Part shown: piece by piece, positions 24,160-32,013 of the stretch
Layout of the letters: each line of letters begins with the position of its first letter
Numbering within the stretch: the stretch's first letter is position 1
Assembly: GCA_964508655.1 (NCBI GenBank)
Contig: CAZDUO010000033.1
Location: 1-38,782, forward strand
Reading direction: 5' to 3'
DNA from: VBAS01 sp964508655
Lineage (GTDB): Bacteria; Bacteroidota; Bacteroidia; Chitinophagales; Chitinophagaceae
DNA: 38,782 nucleotides
Made by a program: the position numbers and the translations under genes
The notes under the pieces: model-generated
What the model was told of the DNA's origin: nothing
The model's database searches: none
What the model saw: the letters and a program-made list of their open reading frames with translations, nothing else

Positions 24160-24516
24160 ATGGGAGAAATTACAATTGAATTAAAAGACCTGCAGTTTTA
24201 TTCTTTTCATGGCTTGTATGAAGAAGAGAAACTGGCGGGTGGTGAATTTGTGGTTAACCTTTCAGTAAAATTATATGAAAACAACACAATAACTTCTATT
24301 GAGCAAACCGTAAACTATGCGGCGCTGTATTCTCTTGTTAAAGAAGAAATGAGCCAGCCGCGGGAACTGCTGGAAACACTGGCACAATCCATAGCAGCAA
24401 AAATTCATAACGCTTATTCATCCGTCAAGGAAATTGATATCTGCATTGAAAAGAAAAATCCCCCGATTACCGGCTTCACAGGGAGTGTGGCTGTACGGTG
24501 GAAAAGGGAATATTAA
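24160..24516 (+). CDS. folB: Dihydroneopterin aldolase
   Basis: The protein has 118 residues from the ATG at 24160; open frame runs 33 codons further upstream but that part is low-complexity intergenic sequence. FolB splits 7,8-dihydroneopterin into 6-hydroxymethyl-dihydropterin and glycolaldehyde in folate synthesis. The family start ITIELKDLQFYSFHGLYEEE contains the conserved FxG-HG-xxEEE segment with the substrate-binding Glu. The catalytic-lysine region is DICIEKKNPPITGFTGSVAV. The mid part (VNYAALYSLVKEEM, LLETLAQSIAAKI) is canonical. A GC-rich hairpin (AGCGGC / GCCGCT) lies about 25 bases before the start. Confidence 0.93.
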   Translation: MGEITIELKDLQFYSFHGLYEEEKLAGGEFVVNLSVKLYENNTITSIEQTVNYAALYSLVKEEMSQPRELLETLAQSIAAKIHNAYSSVKEIDICIEKKNPPITGFTGSVAVRWKREY

Positions 24517-24645
24517 CTGTTATATCCATGACTTTCAGTGTCAGGATTGCAAACCTGAATGGTATTGTATTCGGGGTTGTAAACCCACACGGTGTGATCC
24601 ACTTTAATTTTTGACTATGTTTCGAAAATTTATTTTTATTATGGA

Positions 24646-24936
24646 TTGATTTTATTAATAGTAGCAATTACTGACCTTGTTTTGTGGATAGTGATTGCAA
24701 ATCCTGAAGAAAAAAGTTTCGATGATGCAGTAGCTGAGTATATAGGGTTGTATCCCCAAATAATTGCCGATCCAATAAAATTAACACTGCTTAATATGAT
24801 ATTTTTATCCATTGCAATTGGGTGCTTTATTTTTTCAATGGCAAAAACAAAAAGTTCAGGTATGAGAAAACTTTGCTATGTACTGATTGTAATCAGTGGC
24901 GTATTTATTCTTTGGAATTTGTTTTCTTTAATGTAA
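24646..24936 (+). CDS. Small three-helix membrane protein, start uncertain
   Basis: The visible frame gives about 96 residues from a TTG and contains three hydrophobic segments: LILLIVAITDLVLWIVIA, LLNMIFLSIAIGCFIF and LCYVLIVISGVFILWNLF. No ATG is available in this frame back to the stop at 24595. In the neighbouring frame an ATG at 24617 gives MFRKFIFI and would join this frame if the T-run at 24633-24637 had one more base. I do not recognise a family. It ends five bases before the convergent ffh stop. Gene status is probable because of the even hydrophobic pattern and good codon use. Confidence 0.5.
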   Translation: MILLIVAITDLVLWIVIANPEEKSFDDAVAEYIGLYPQIIADPIKLTLLNMIFLSIAIGCFIFSMAKTKSSGMRKLCYVLIVISGVFILWNLFSLM

Positions 24937-24941
24937 TATTT

Positions 24942-26270
24942 CTACTTTCTCATCCCCGGCATGGCTTTGCCGCCAAACATTCCCGCTTTATTCATTCCCT
25001 TCATCATGCTGCGCATTTGTTCAAACTGCTTCATGAAGGCGTTCACTTCGCTGATGTCTTTACCGGCGCCTTTGGCTATTCTTTTTTTGCGGCTCATGTC
25101 AATCAGGTCGGGGTCGGCTCGCTCTTCCGGCGTCATGGAGTTGATCATGGCTTCAATGCCTTTGAAAGAGTCGTTGCTTATGTCGAGGTCTTTTACCTGT
25201 TTACCCACACCGGGAATCATGCCCAGCAGGTCTTTCATGTTGCCCATCTTCTTTATTTGTTCCAGCTGCATTTTGAAATCGGCAAAATCAAATTTGTTTT
25301 TGCGGATTTTGCTCTCCAGCTTTTTTGCCTGCTCTTCATCAAACTGCTCCTGTGCTTTTTCCACCAGGGTAGTGATGTCGCCCATGCCAAGGATGCGCTG
25401 TGCCATCCGCTCGGGGTAAAACACATCGAGGGTATCCATCTTTTCACCATTGCTGGTAAACTTGATGGGTTTGTTCACCGTGTATTTAATGGAAAGAGCG
25501 GCGCCGCCCCTTGTGTCGCCATCCAGTTTGGTGAGTACAACACCCGTAAAATCGAGCCGGTCGTTAAATGCTTTTGCCGTGTTCACTGCGTCTTGGCCGG
25601 TCATGCTGTCTACCACAAACAGAATTTCCTGCGGGTTCACTGCATTGCGGATGTTCGATACTTCGGTCATCATGGCTTCATCAATCGCTAACCGGCCGGC
25701 CGTATCGATGATGACCACGTTTTTGTTTTTGCTGCGGGCTTCTTTAACTGCACTCTGAGCTATCGCTACTGCGTCTTTGGTTTCCTCTTCAATATGCACG
25801 GGCACATCTATTTGCTCGCCCAGCACCCTCAACTGCTCCATAGCGGCAGGGCGATAAATATCAGCAGCCACCAGCATGGGCGAAAAGCCTTTTTTAGTTT
25901 TCAGGTAGCTGGCAAGCTTTGCACTGAATGTCGTTTTACCCGAACCCTGCAAACCGGCAATCAGAATTACGGCGGGGTTTCCTTTTGCATTAAAGGTGGC
26001 TTCCTGCCCGCCCATCAGTTCGGCCAGCTCATCTTTTACAATCTTCACCATCAACTGGCCCGGGCTGATGGCATTGATTACTTTTTCGCCAATGGCTTTT
26101 TCTTTTACCCGGTCGGTAAATTCCTTGGCTATTTTATAGTTCACATCGGCATCCACCAGGGCCCGGCGTATGTCTTTGAGCGTGGAAGCAATATTGAGTT
26201 CGGTAATACGGGCCTGGCCTTTTAAATTCTTAAAGGCCGATTCTAATTTTTCCTGTAGCGGGTTGAACAT
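24942..26270 (-). CDS. ffh: Signal recognition particle GTPase Ffh
   Basis: The protein has 442 residues. Ffh binds 4.5S RNA and signal sequences and docks with FtsY to target membrane proteins. The N domain (LQEKLESAFKNLKGQARITE) is followed by the G domain: G1 GLQGSGKTT (106-114), DTAGRLAIDE (G3) and TKLDGDTRGG (G4), plus the family's GMGDITTLVEKAQE linker. The M domain from about residue 300 contains the RNA-binding MSRKKRIAKGAGKDISEVN and a methionine-rich end (MRSMMKGMNKAGMFGG). All key residues are present. It is downstream of the second sigma gene on the same strand, but a strong terminator separates them. Confidence 0.98.
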   Translation of the reverse strand: MFNPLQEKLESAFKNLKGQARITELNIASTLKDIRRALVDADVNYKIAKEFTDRVKEKAIGEKVINAISPGQLMVKIVKDELAELMGGQEATFNAKGNPAVILIAGLQGSGKTTFSAKLASYLKTKKGFSPMLVAADIYRPAAMEQLRVLGEQIDVPVHIEEETKDAVAIAQSAVKEARSKNKNVVIIDTAGRLAIDEAMMTEVSNIRNAVNPQEILFVVDSMTGQDAVNTAKAFNDRLDFTGVVLTKLDGDTRGGAALSIKYTVNKPIKFTSNGEKMDTLDVFYPERMAQRILGMGDITTLVEKAQEQFDEEQAKKLESKIRKNKFDFADFKMQLEQIKKMGNMKDLLGMIPGVGKQVKDLDISNDSFKGIEAMINSMTPEERADPDLIDMSRKKRIAKGAGKDISEVNAFMKQFEQMRSMMKGMNKAGMFGGKAMPGMRK

Positions 26271-26300
26271 AAATTAAAACTGTTTCAGTCGGCACAAAAC

Positions 26301-26330
26301 AAAAAGTGAACTTAACGAGGTTCACTTTTT
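26301..26330 (-). terminator. Intrinsic terminator between the second sigma gene and ffh
   Basis: AAAAAGTGAAC and GTTCACTTTTT pair perfectly (11 bp) over an 8-base loop. The arms supply a T-tract on both strands. On the minus strand it follows the sigma-factor stop by 70 bases. Confidence 0.88.
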
Positions 26331-26400
26331 AAAGAGTTGCAAAGATAAGAATTCAGGGAGTGTAGAGTTTATCTTATGGTCTTCTGTTTTTGTCTTTTTT

Positions 26401-27276
26401 TCAGGCGCCGAGATAAGTGCGGAGAAGCTGGCATCTTGTATTCGTCTTCAACTTGGTTATGGCCTTGTCTTTAATCTGTCTCACTCTTTCCCGTGTCAGG
26501 CTGAATTTTTCGCCGATGTCTTCAAGACTCATGGGGTGATCAACACCGATGCCGAAGAAAAAACATATTACTTCTTTTTGTCTTTCGGTCAGTGTAGTCA
26601 GGCTTCTTTCAATTTCGGTTTTCAACGATTCTTTGTATATCAACTCGGCGTCGGTTTTTTCTGCATTGGGATTTTCCAGCACATCCAACAGGGTGTTTTC
26701 TTCACCTTCAGCAAGCGGTGTATCCATGCTTACGTGTCTTGCCGAAATACCCATGGAAGCATTTATTTCTTCAATGTCCAAATCCAGCGCTTCAGCCAGT
26801 TCTTCGGCCGATGGCTCCCGTTCATACTCCTGCTCCAGCTGCGAGTAAGTTTTCTGTATGCGGTTGGTAAGGCCCACTTTGTTCAGTGGCAGCCTTACAA
26901 TCCGGGCCTGCTCTGCCAGTGCCTGCAGAATACTCTGGCGAATCCACCACACGGCGTAAGAAATAAATTTGAAACCACGGGTTTCATCAAAACGCTGGGC
27001 GGCTTTTATCAATCCCAGGTTTCCTTCATTAATCAGGTCTGGCAGCGAAAGCCCCTGGTTCTGGTACTGTTTTGCCACAGACACCACAAAGCGAAGGTTG
27101 GCTTTGGTAAGTCGGTCCAAAGCTTTCTGGTCGCCTTGCTTTATCTGGCGTGCCAGCTTTACTTCTTCTTCGGGGGAAATGAGTTCTACCTTGCCGATTT
27201 CCTGCAGGTACTTCTCCAGACTTTGCGATTCACGATTCGTAATCGACTTCGTGATCTTGAGTTGCCTCATGCTCAT
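26401..27276 (-). CDS. rpoD: RpoD/SigA-like primary sigma-70 factor, copy 2
   Basis: The protein has 291 residues (289 if the second Met, two codons in, is used; MRQLKI is the usual start). It is the canonical Bacteroidota housekeeping form: MRQLKITKSITNRESQSLEK, then YLQEIGKVELISPEEEVKLA (region 1.2), no region 1.1, LTKANLRFVVSVAKQYQNQG to FKFISYAVWWIRQSILQALA (region 2), and SLEDIGEKFSLTRERVRQIK (region 4.2). It directs RNA polymerase to the TAnnTTTG/TTG promoters seen throughout the window. The paralog at 21113-21988 shares region 2.4 but differs in region 4. A terminator follows it; I found no clear -7 box in the 305-base upstream gap. Confidence 0.93.
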   Translation of the reverse strand: MSMRQLKITKSITNRESQSLEKYLQEIGKVELISPEEEVKLARQIKQGDQKALDRLTKANLRFVVSVAKQYQNQGLSLPDLINEGNLGLIKAAQRFDETRGFKFISYAVWWIRQSILQALAEQARIVRLPLNKVGLTNRIQKTYSQLEQEYEREPSAEELAEALDLDIEEINASMGISARHVSMDTPLAEGEENTLLDVLENPNAEKTDAELIYKESLKTEIERSLTTLTERQKEVICFFFGIGVDHPMSLEDIGEKFSLTRERVRQIKDKAITKLKTNTRCQLLRTYLGA

Positions 27277-27581
27277 AGGTTGGGTTGTATTTAGGTTTTT
27301 TTAAGGGTAAAAGAATATTGGTATAGTTTGGTTTTTATTACCCAAAAAATCCCCACGGTTTTCCAGATATCGTCAGAACGTATTGAACGTCAAAGCAAAT
27401 TACTTAAAATAGCAATACGTCCAAAAAATTATTTCGCAACCCATTTAACGCAGCCCTACGGAGTTTATTTTCCGGGGGCTTAAATAAACGGCATTTCGTG
27501 GAAAAATAATGGAGAAAATACTTTGCGGCACAGATTAATTTTTTATTATTGCACGGGTCGCTACAGACAAGAAAAACCAGC
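27277..27581. other. 305-base divergent gap between the sigma gene and the START-like gene
   Basis: No coding frame is credible here. An inverted repeat ACGTATTG (27378-27385) / CAATACGT (27413-27420) is visible, but no consensus -7 box for either gene. Confidence 0.4.
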
Positions 27582-27962
27582 ATGGCGCAGAAACAATTAT
27601 ATACTTTGGAGTTTCCCGTGAGATGTTCGCCTGCGATTCTTTACGAGTTCCTGGCTACACCTGCCGGATTACAGGAGTGGTTTGCTGATAGAGTGGATGA
27701 GCGGGATAATATTTTCAGTTTTACCTGGAACGGTTCAGCCGAAAAAGCCGAAGTACTGGAATGTGAACAAGATAAATTCATCCGTTTTCACTGGTTGCAT
27801 GCTCCGAAAGAAGAATTTTTTGAATTGCGTATTGAAAAATCAGAAGTAACCAACCAGACAATTCTTGTAATAAAGGATTTTGCGGAGAAAAAAGATATCA
27901 AGGATCAAAGCATGCTTTGGGATTACCAGGTAAAAGAACTCTTTCACCGCCTGGGTAATTAA
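27582..27962 (+). CDS. START-like (SRPBCC-fold) domain protein
   Basis: The protein has 126 residues from the ATG at 27582 (a TTG 11 codons upstream is less likely). The sequence MAQKQLYTLEFPVRCSPAIL, then YEFLATPAGLQEWFADRVDE, FTWNGSAEKAEVLECEQDKF and the closing helix MLWDYQVKELFHRL follows the helix-grip layout of the START-like family common in Bacteroidota. Such folds hold hydrophobic ligands, but no ligand is known for this family to me. Its stop overlaps the convergent gene's stop by four bases. Confidence 0.8.
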   Translation: MAQKQLYTLEFPVRCSPAILYEFLATPAGLQEWFADRVDERDNIFSFTWNGSAEKAEVLECEQDKFIRFHWLHAPKEEFFELRIEKSEVTNQTILVIKDFAEKKDIKDQSMLWDYQVKELFHRLGN

Positions 27963-28570
27963 GTGCATACCTTCAGCAGCAGTTCATAACTCCTGCACAG
28001 TTTATCTTCCATCGCAGCAGGCGATTCAAAGGGAAATTTTATTGCCAGTTTCAAAAAAGGATTTTTTGTAATTGCTTTTTCCAGCTCTTTTTTATTATAG
28101 CCGGTGATAGATTGATAATTATCCGCAGCCACATCGTGTTCCCACTCATGTCCGCCGGTGCTGATGAAGAAATGATTTTTACCCAGTGCAATTTTGTGTT
28201 CAATAATTTTTATCTGAAATTTTTTTTTATACCTGCCCGACAGGTGCATCGTGGTGCTGAAAAATTTTCCCCACCAGAACAGGGTGCGGATGGCAAAAAT
28301 ATCATGTTGCACAAAATGACGCGGATAATCAAGCACCAGCCATGGCAGGCCTTTGTAGTTTTCGCCTCTTGAAATTTTCGGCGATGTGAGCAGCACTTCT
28401 TGTGGCAGTTTTGCAGCGTATCTTTTTATGATTTCCTGTTGCTCCACCTGCAGTTCTTCCAGGAAGGTTTTCATCTTTTGCAGGATGGCATTCTTTGTTA
28501 AAATAAAATCTGTGCTGCTCACCAGTTCCAGTTCACCGGGCAAAAGCTGTATTTTTGTTAGCTGCTTCAT
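27959..28570 (-). CDS. Conserved-looking cytoplasmic protein, function not recognised
   Basis: The protein has 203 residues from the ATG complementary to 28568-28570. The frame remains open far upstream but there it runs antisense to the LptF/LptG gene with poor composition, so the late start is used. A TATTTTTG -7 box sits 25 bases before it. There is no signal peptide. Visible features are a charged helical start (KNAILQKMKTFLEELQVEQQ), the phrase GENYKGLPWLVLDYPRHFVQ, a tryptophan-rich stretch (TLFWWGKFFSTTMHLSGRYK) and FISTGGHEWEHDVAADNYQS. None identifies a family for me. It overlaps the START-like gene's stop and is divergent from LptF/LptG. Confidence 0.6.
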   Translation of the reverse strand: MKQLTKIQLLPGELELVSSTDFILTKNAILQKMKTFLEELQVEQQEIIKRYAAKLPQEVLLTSPKISRGENYKGLPWLVLDYPRHFVQHDIFAIRTLFWWGKFFSTTMHLSGRYKKKFQIKIIEHKIALGKNHFFISTGGHEWEHDVAADNYQSITGYNKKELEKAITKNPFLKLAIKFPFESPAAMEDKLCRSYELLLKVCT

Positions 28571-28594
28571 CAGTCTCAAAGGGATTTCATTTGA

Positions 28595-28602
28595 CAAAAA
28601 TA
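28595..28602 (-). promoter_or_regulatory. Putative -7 box (TATTTTTG) for the gene at 27959-28570
   Basis: Perfect TAnnTTTG match on the minus strand, 24 bases upstream of the ATG, in the short divergent gap with the LptF/LptG gene. Confidence 0.5.
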
Positions 28603-28628
28603 ACAACCGGCCTTTAGCCCTGTCTATT

Positions 28629-30059
28629 ATGTTTAAAAAACTTGATAAGCTGGTAATAAAAGCCTTTATCGGTCCTTTTATTGCCATTTTTTTTCTTACA
28701 CTGCTTGTGTTGGTGCTGCAGTTTTTCTGGCTCTGGATTGATGATTTTGTCGGCAAAGGTCTTTCTGCCAATATTATTTTTGAATTTGTATGGTACCAGA
28801 GCGCTGTACTGGTGCCGCTGGCATTACCGCTGGCAGTACTTCTTTCTTCACTCATGACCTTTGGCAACCTGGGCGAAAGCATGGAACTGGTAGCTGTAAA
28901 ATCATCGGGTATTTCGCTGCTCAGGTTTATGCGGCCTTTATTTATTGTAAGCCTGCTTATCTGCGGTGTGGCCTTTTTGTTTTCCAATAACATCATCCCG
29001 GTGGCTGTATTAAAGTCGCAGACATTGCTGGCCGATATTGTGTGGTCAAAACCGGCATTCGATATCAAAGAAGGTGTTTTTTATGATAAGCTGGAAGGTT
29101 TTTCGATAAAGATCGGGAAGAAAGAAGCCGACAGCATTGTTTATGATGTCATCATTTATGAAAAAGGAGCCAGCAACCTGCAGGATAATTTTATTATTGC
29201 CCAAAGCGGCATTATGCGAACTACCGGCAACAAACGGTTTCTTGAATTTAACCTGAAAGACGGCTGGCGCTACCAGGAGCGGGGCGACCGCCTGAGCCGT
29301 AATTCGGAATTTATCCGAATCGGTTTCAAAGAATACAATAAACAGTTTGACCTGAGTTCGCTGGGTTTGCGCCAGCGCACATCCGATACGGTAAACCGGG
29401 CCAACCACCGCATGCAGAGCATACGCCAGCTGCGCAAAGCCATTGATTCGCTGGAGAATGATGCACATCAATACACGGAAAAAGTAAAACGGGATGTTTT
29501 TTCGGTTTTCAAATTTTCGCATTACATGGACAGCAGCTATGCTGCACCCCGGATCTCTGCTATGTCTGCCGTAAAAAGATTTGATGAACTGATTCCAGAC
29601 AGTGCAAGGCTGGCAGTAAATCAAAAGGCGGCTTCGCTTATCGGCTCCATTACACTGAATGCAGAAATTGCCAAAGCGGAATACACTTCAAAACAACGCA
29701 ACCTCCGGCTGCACAAAATAGAATGGCATAAAAAAATCACTCTTTCGGCGGCTTGTCTTGTTTTGTTTCTCATCGGTGCCCCGCTGGGATCCATCATCCG
29801 CAAGGGAGGCATCGGTACACCGCTGGTTGTGGCTGTATTCCTGTTCATGTTTTTTTTCTTTTTTAATACAGCAGGCGAAAAATATGTAAAGGAAAATGTA
29901 ATGACCGCCTTTGGCGGCATGTGGATGGCCACGCTTGTGTTACTTCCCGCCGGCGCATTTCTGACGTATAAAGCCATGCATGATTCCAACCTGATGAGCC
30001 GCGAGTTTTATTTCAGGCTATGGAGAAAAATCAGGATGCTGCTGAACAGAAAGGAATAA
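28629..30059 (+). CDS. LptF/LptG (YjgP/YjgQ) family permease
   Basis: The protein has 476 residues from the ATG at 28629. The frame is open 81 codons upstream but that part is antisense to the neighbouring gene. LptF and LptG form the inner-membrane channel of the ABC transporter that extracts lipopolysaccharide. N-terminal helices (FIGPFIAIFFLTLLVLVLQF, then LVPLALPLAVLLSSLMTFGN) carry the family's LPLAVLLS-GNLGESMELVAVK segment. A periplasmic beta-jellyroll domain fills the middle, with a longer helical insert than in E. coli. The C-terminal helices are LSAACLVLFLIGAPLGSIIR, then a second and third span, including the family's IGAPLG motif. It heads a run of same-strand genes (CDF, OsmC, Rrf2). 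Confidence 0.9.
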   Translation: MFKKLDKLVIKAFIGPFIAIFFLTLLVLVLQFFWLWIDDFVGKGLSANIIFEFVWYQSAVLVPLALPLAVLLSSLMTFGNLGESMELVAVKSSGISLLRFMRPLFIVSLLICGVAFLFSNNIIPVAVLKSQTLLADIVWSKPAFDIKEGVFYDKLEGFSIKIGKKEADSIVYDVIIYEKGASNLQDNFIIAQSGIMRTTGNKRFLEFNLKDGWRYQERGDRLSRNSEFIRIGFKEYNKQFDLSSLGLRQRTSDTVNRANHRMQSIRQLRKAIDSLENDAHQYTEKVKRDVFSVFKFSHYMDSSYAAPRISAMSAVKRFDELIPDSARLAVNQKAASLIGSITLNAEIAKAEYTSKQRNLRLHKIEWHKKITLSAACLVLFLIGAPLGSIIRKGGIGTPLVVAVFLFMFFFFFNTAGEKYVKENVMTAFGGMWMATLVLLPAGAFLTYKAMHDSNLMSREFYFRLWRKIRMLLNRKE

Positions 30060-30090
30060 TATTGCATACCCATAAACGGCTGATGATTTC

Positions 30091-31074
30091 TTGAAAACAC
30101 ACTCACAAAGCCTGAAGATGCAAAAATGGGTGGCGGCGGTTTCAGTGCTGCTGCTGGCAGCTAAATTTTTTGCTTATTTTCTCACCCATTCAGTGGCCAT
30201 ACTTACCGATGCGCTGGAAAGCATCGTGAATGTAGCTGCCGGTTTTATCGGGTTGTACAGTTTGTATGTGGCTGCATTGCCCCGCGATAAAAATCATCCC
30301 TACGGTCATGGTAAGGCCGAATTTATTTCCGCCGCCATCGAGGGCACCTTGATTCTTTCTGCCGGGGCTATCATTATTTATAAAGCAGTGCAACATTTAA
30401 TATTCCCGGTTGAAATTAAAAAAATTGATGAAGGAATTTTGCTGGTGGCAGCCACTGCTGGCGTCAACTTCATTATGGGTTTGATTACCGTACAAAAAGG
30501 AAAGAGAAATAATTCGCTTGCTCTGGTTGCCAGCGGAAGGCACCTGCAATCCGATAGCTATTCCACGCTGGGCATTATTGTCGGGCTCGTATTGATTCTG
30601 GTTACAGGAAAAAATTGGATTGACAGTGCTGTGGCCATCCTGTTCGGGGGCCTTATTATTTATACCGGTTATAAAATCGTACGCAAATCCATTGCAGGCA
30701 TTATGGACGAAGCCGACATTGAGCTGCTGCAAAAGATGGTAGAGCTGCTGAACAGCAACCGCCGTGAAAACTGGGTAGACCTGCACAACCTTCGTGTGAT
30801 AAAATATGGCCCGGTGCTGCATCTCGATTGTCACCTGACCGTGCCCTGGTACCTGAATGTGCATGAAATGCACCAGGAAGTGGAGGCATTGAGCAGCCTG
30901 GTAAAAAAAGAATTTGGCGAGTCCATGGAGCTGTTTGTGCATTCCGACGGCTGCCAGTCTTTTTCCTGCCGCATTTGCAGCAAACAAAACTGTAAAGAAC
31001 GAAAGCATAATTTTGAAAAACAGGTTAACTGGACAATTGATAATATCTTGCAGAATCAAAAGCATCATTTATGA
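30091..31074 (+). CDS. Cation diffusion facilitator (CDF) metal exporter
   Basis: The protein has 327 residues from a TTG; an ATG nine codons later (30118) is the alternative, but the residues in between look like the usual family N-terminus. CDF proteins export Zn, Fe, Mn or related ions in exchange for protons. Six hydrophobic spans are visible. Metal-site motifs are ILTDALESIVN in helix 2 and HLQSDSYSTLG in helix 5, with HPYGHGKAEF after helix 2. The cytoplasmic domain ends in HSDGCQSFSCRICSKQNC, four cysteines spaced C-x4-C-x2-C-x4-C, which may bind a further metal. The last codons overlap the OsmC start by four bases, so the two are translationally coupled. Confidence 0.87.
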   Translation: MKTHSQSLKMQKWVAAVSVLLLAAKFFAYFLTHSVAILTDALESIVNVAAGFIGLYSLYVAALPRDKNHPYGHGKAEFISAAIEGTLILSAGAIIIYKAVQHLIFPVEIKKIDEGILLVAATAGVNFIMGLITVQKGKRNNSLALVASGRHLQSDSYSTLGIIVGLVLILVTGKNWIDSAVAILFGGLIIYTGYKIVRKSIAGIMDEADIELLQKMVELLNSNRRENWVDLHNLRVIKYGPVLHLDCHLTVPWYLNVHEMHQEVEALSSLVKKEFGESMELFVHSDGCQSFSCRICSKQNCKERKHNFEKQVNWTIDNILQNQKHHL

Positions 31075-31466
31075 CGATAACGAAAACCGTGTGGCAAAAG
31101 GATCATGAGTTTGTCAGCCACCTGGATCACAACACTATTAAAATTGACGGCAGCCGCAAGCATGGCTTTGGCGCCAAGCCGCTGCTGCTGGCCGGCCTGG
31201 CTGCCTGTTCGGGCATTGATGTAGTGGATATTCTGAAAAAAATGCGGGTCAGGTTTACTGACCTGGCCATTGAAGTGAAATCGGAACAAACGGATACTTT
31301 TCCAAAAGTGTATAAGGATATCTATGTTTTGTACCAGGTGAAAACAAAAAAGGAAAATGAAGAAAAAGTGAAAAAAGCCATTGATCTTTCACTGGAAAAA
31401 TATTGCGGTGTGGCAGCCATGTTGCGAAAAAATTCAAAGATTCATTATCAACTTGAAATTATTTAG
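31071..31466 (+). CDS. OsmC-family protein
   Basis: The protein has 131 residues. OsmC/Ohr-type proteins are dimeric thiol peroxidases or related redox proteins. The two family cysteines are present: Cys46 in LAGLAACSGIDVVDIL and Cys112 in LEKYCGVAAMLRK. The surrounding KPLLLAGLAACSG and the strand DLAIEVKSEQTDTFPKVYKD agree with the YhfA-like OsmC subgroup. Its ATG overlaps the stop of the CDF gene (ATGA), and the Rrf2 gene begins five bases after its stop. It is thus part of a compact operon that ends with a regulator next to the sulfate-assimilation genes. Confidence 0.9.
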   Translation: MTITKTVWQKDHEFVSHLDHNTIKIDGSRKHGFGAKPLLLAGLAACSGIDVVDILKKMRVRFTDLAIEVKSEQTDTFPKVYKDIYVLYQVKTKKENEEKVKKAIDLSLEKYCGVAAMLRKNSKIHYQLEII

Positions 31467-31471
31467 GTTTC

Positions 31472-31885
31472 ATGCTTTCCAAACGGTCGCAATATGCCCT
31501 GCGGGCTTTAGGCTACCTGACTGAGAAGTACAAGTCGGGGCCGGTGCTGATTTCAGAAATTGCAAGGAAGAAAAAAATTCCGTTAAAGTTCCTGGAGAAT
31601 ATTCTTCTTGAACTGAAAAGCATTGATGTGCTCGAAAGCAAAAAAGGTAAAGGCGGCGGATATTTTCTGAAAAAAGATCCTAAAAATGTTCGGGTGGCCG
31701 ACGTAATCCGTAAAGTAAACGGCCCGATTGCAATGCTGCCCTGCGTAAGCCTTTATTTTTACGAACGTTGCAAAGACTGCGATGAAAAACATTGTGCGCT
31801 GCACGACATTATGATTGAAGTAAGAGATGCCACTTTGAACATACTTGAGAAACGAACACTTGTAGATTTGGTGCAAAACCCCTGA
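31472..31885 (+). CDS. Rrf2-family transcriptional regulator, candidate regulator of the cys genes
   Basis: The protein has 137 residues. A winged helix-turn-helix (MLSKRSQYALRALGYLTEKY, ISEIARKKKIPLKFLENILL) is followed by the wing (SKKGKGGGYFLKKD) and a dimerisation helix. Four cysteines (91, 100, 103, 108; C-x8-C-x2-C-x4-C) sit where IscR and NsrR hold an iron-sulfur cluster and could sense sulfur or iron status. CymR, another Rrf2 protein, controls cysteine metabolism in Firmicutes. The gene lies 128 bases upstream of cysH, and a CTACC/GGTAG inverted repeat overlaps the cysH -33 box. Control of the cys genes is therefore a reasonable inference, not shown. Confidence 0.9.
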   Translation: MLSKRSQYALRALGYLTEKYKSGPVLISEIARKKKIPLKFLENILLELKSIDVLESKKGKGGGYFLKKDPKNVRVADVIRKVNGPIAMLPCVSLYFYERCKDCDEKHCALHDIMIEVRDATLNILEKRTLVDLVQNP

Positions 31886-31904
31886 AAAATTGCCTACGCA
31901 AAAT

Positions 31905-31919
31905 CTACCGGCTTGGTAG
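31905..31919 (+). promoter_or_regulatory. Candidate Rrf2 operator at the cysH promoter
   Basis: CTACC-GGCTT-GGTAG, perfect 5-bp arms. It covers the predicted -33 TTG of cysH (31913-31915), a position suited to repression. It matches the site before cysD in 11 of 15 positions. Confidence 0.5.
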
Positions 31920-31943
31920 GGCAGCGCATTTGGCCTATCTTCG
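31913..31943 (+). promoter_or_regulatory. Putative promoter of cysH (TTG-N20-TATCTTCG)
   Basis: TTG at 31913-31915 and TATCTTCG at 31936-31943, separated by 20 bases, identical in both elements and spacing to the rpsP promoter. It lies 70 bases before the cysH ATG. Confidence 0.55.
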
Positions 31944-32013
31944 CAGCCATCTGTAACTATGATAATCCGCTCTGCCATTTGAGTTAAATTTTGAAACAAA
32001 AAGAGAGAAAAAT

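Noticed and set aside
24822..25691. A long plus-strand open frame of 289 codons opposite ffh
   Set aside because: It is antisense to the well-conserved ffh gene, is rich in His/Phe runs typical of reverse-frame readings, and overlaps the small membrane protein out of frame.
28386..28628. N-terminal extension of the LptF/LptG frame
   Set aside because: The extra residues are antisense to the gene at 27959-28570 and Ser/Cys-rich without family similarity. The family start is the ATG at 28629.
28571..29068. N-terminal extension of the minus-strand gene at 27959-28570
   Set aside because: This part is antisense to the LptF/LptG coding region. A -7 box at 28595-28602 supports the later start.
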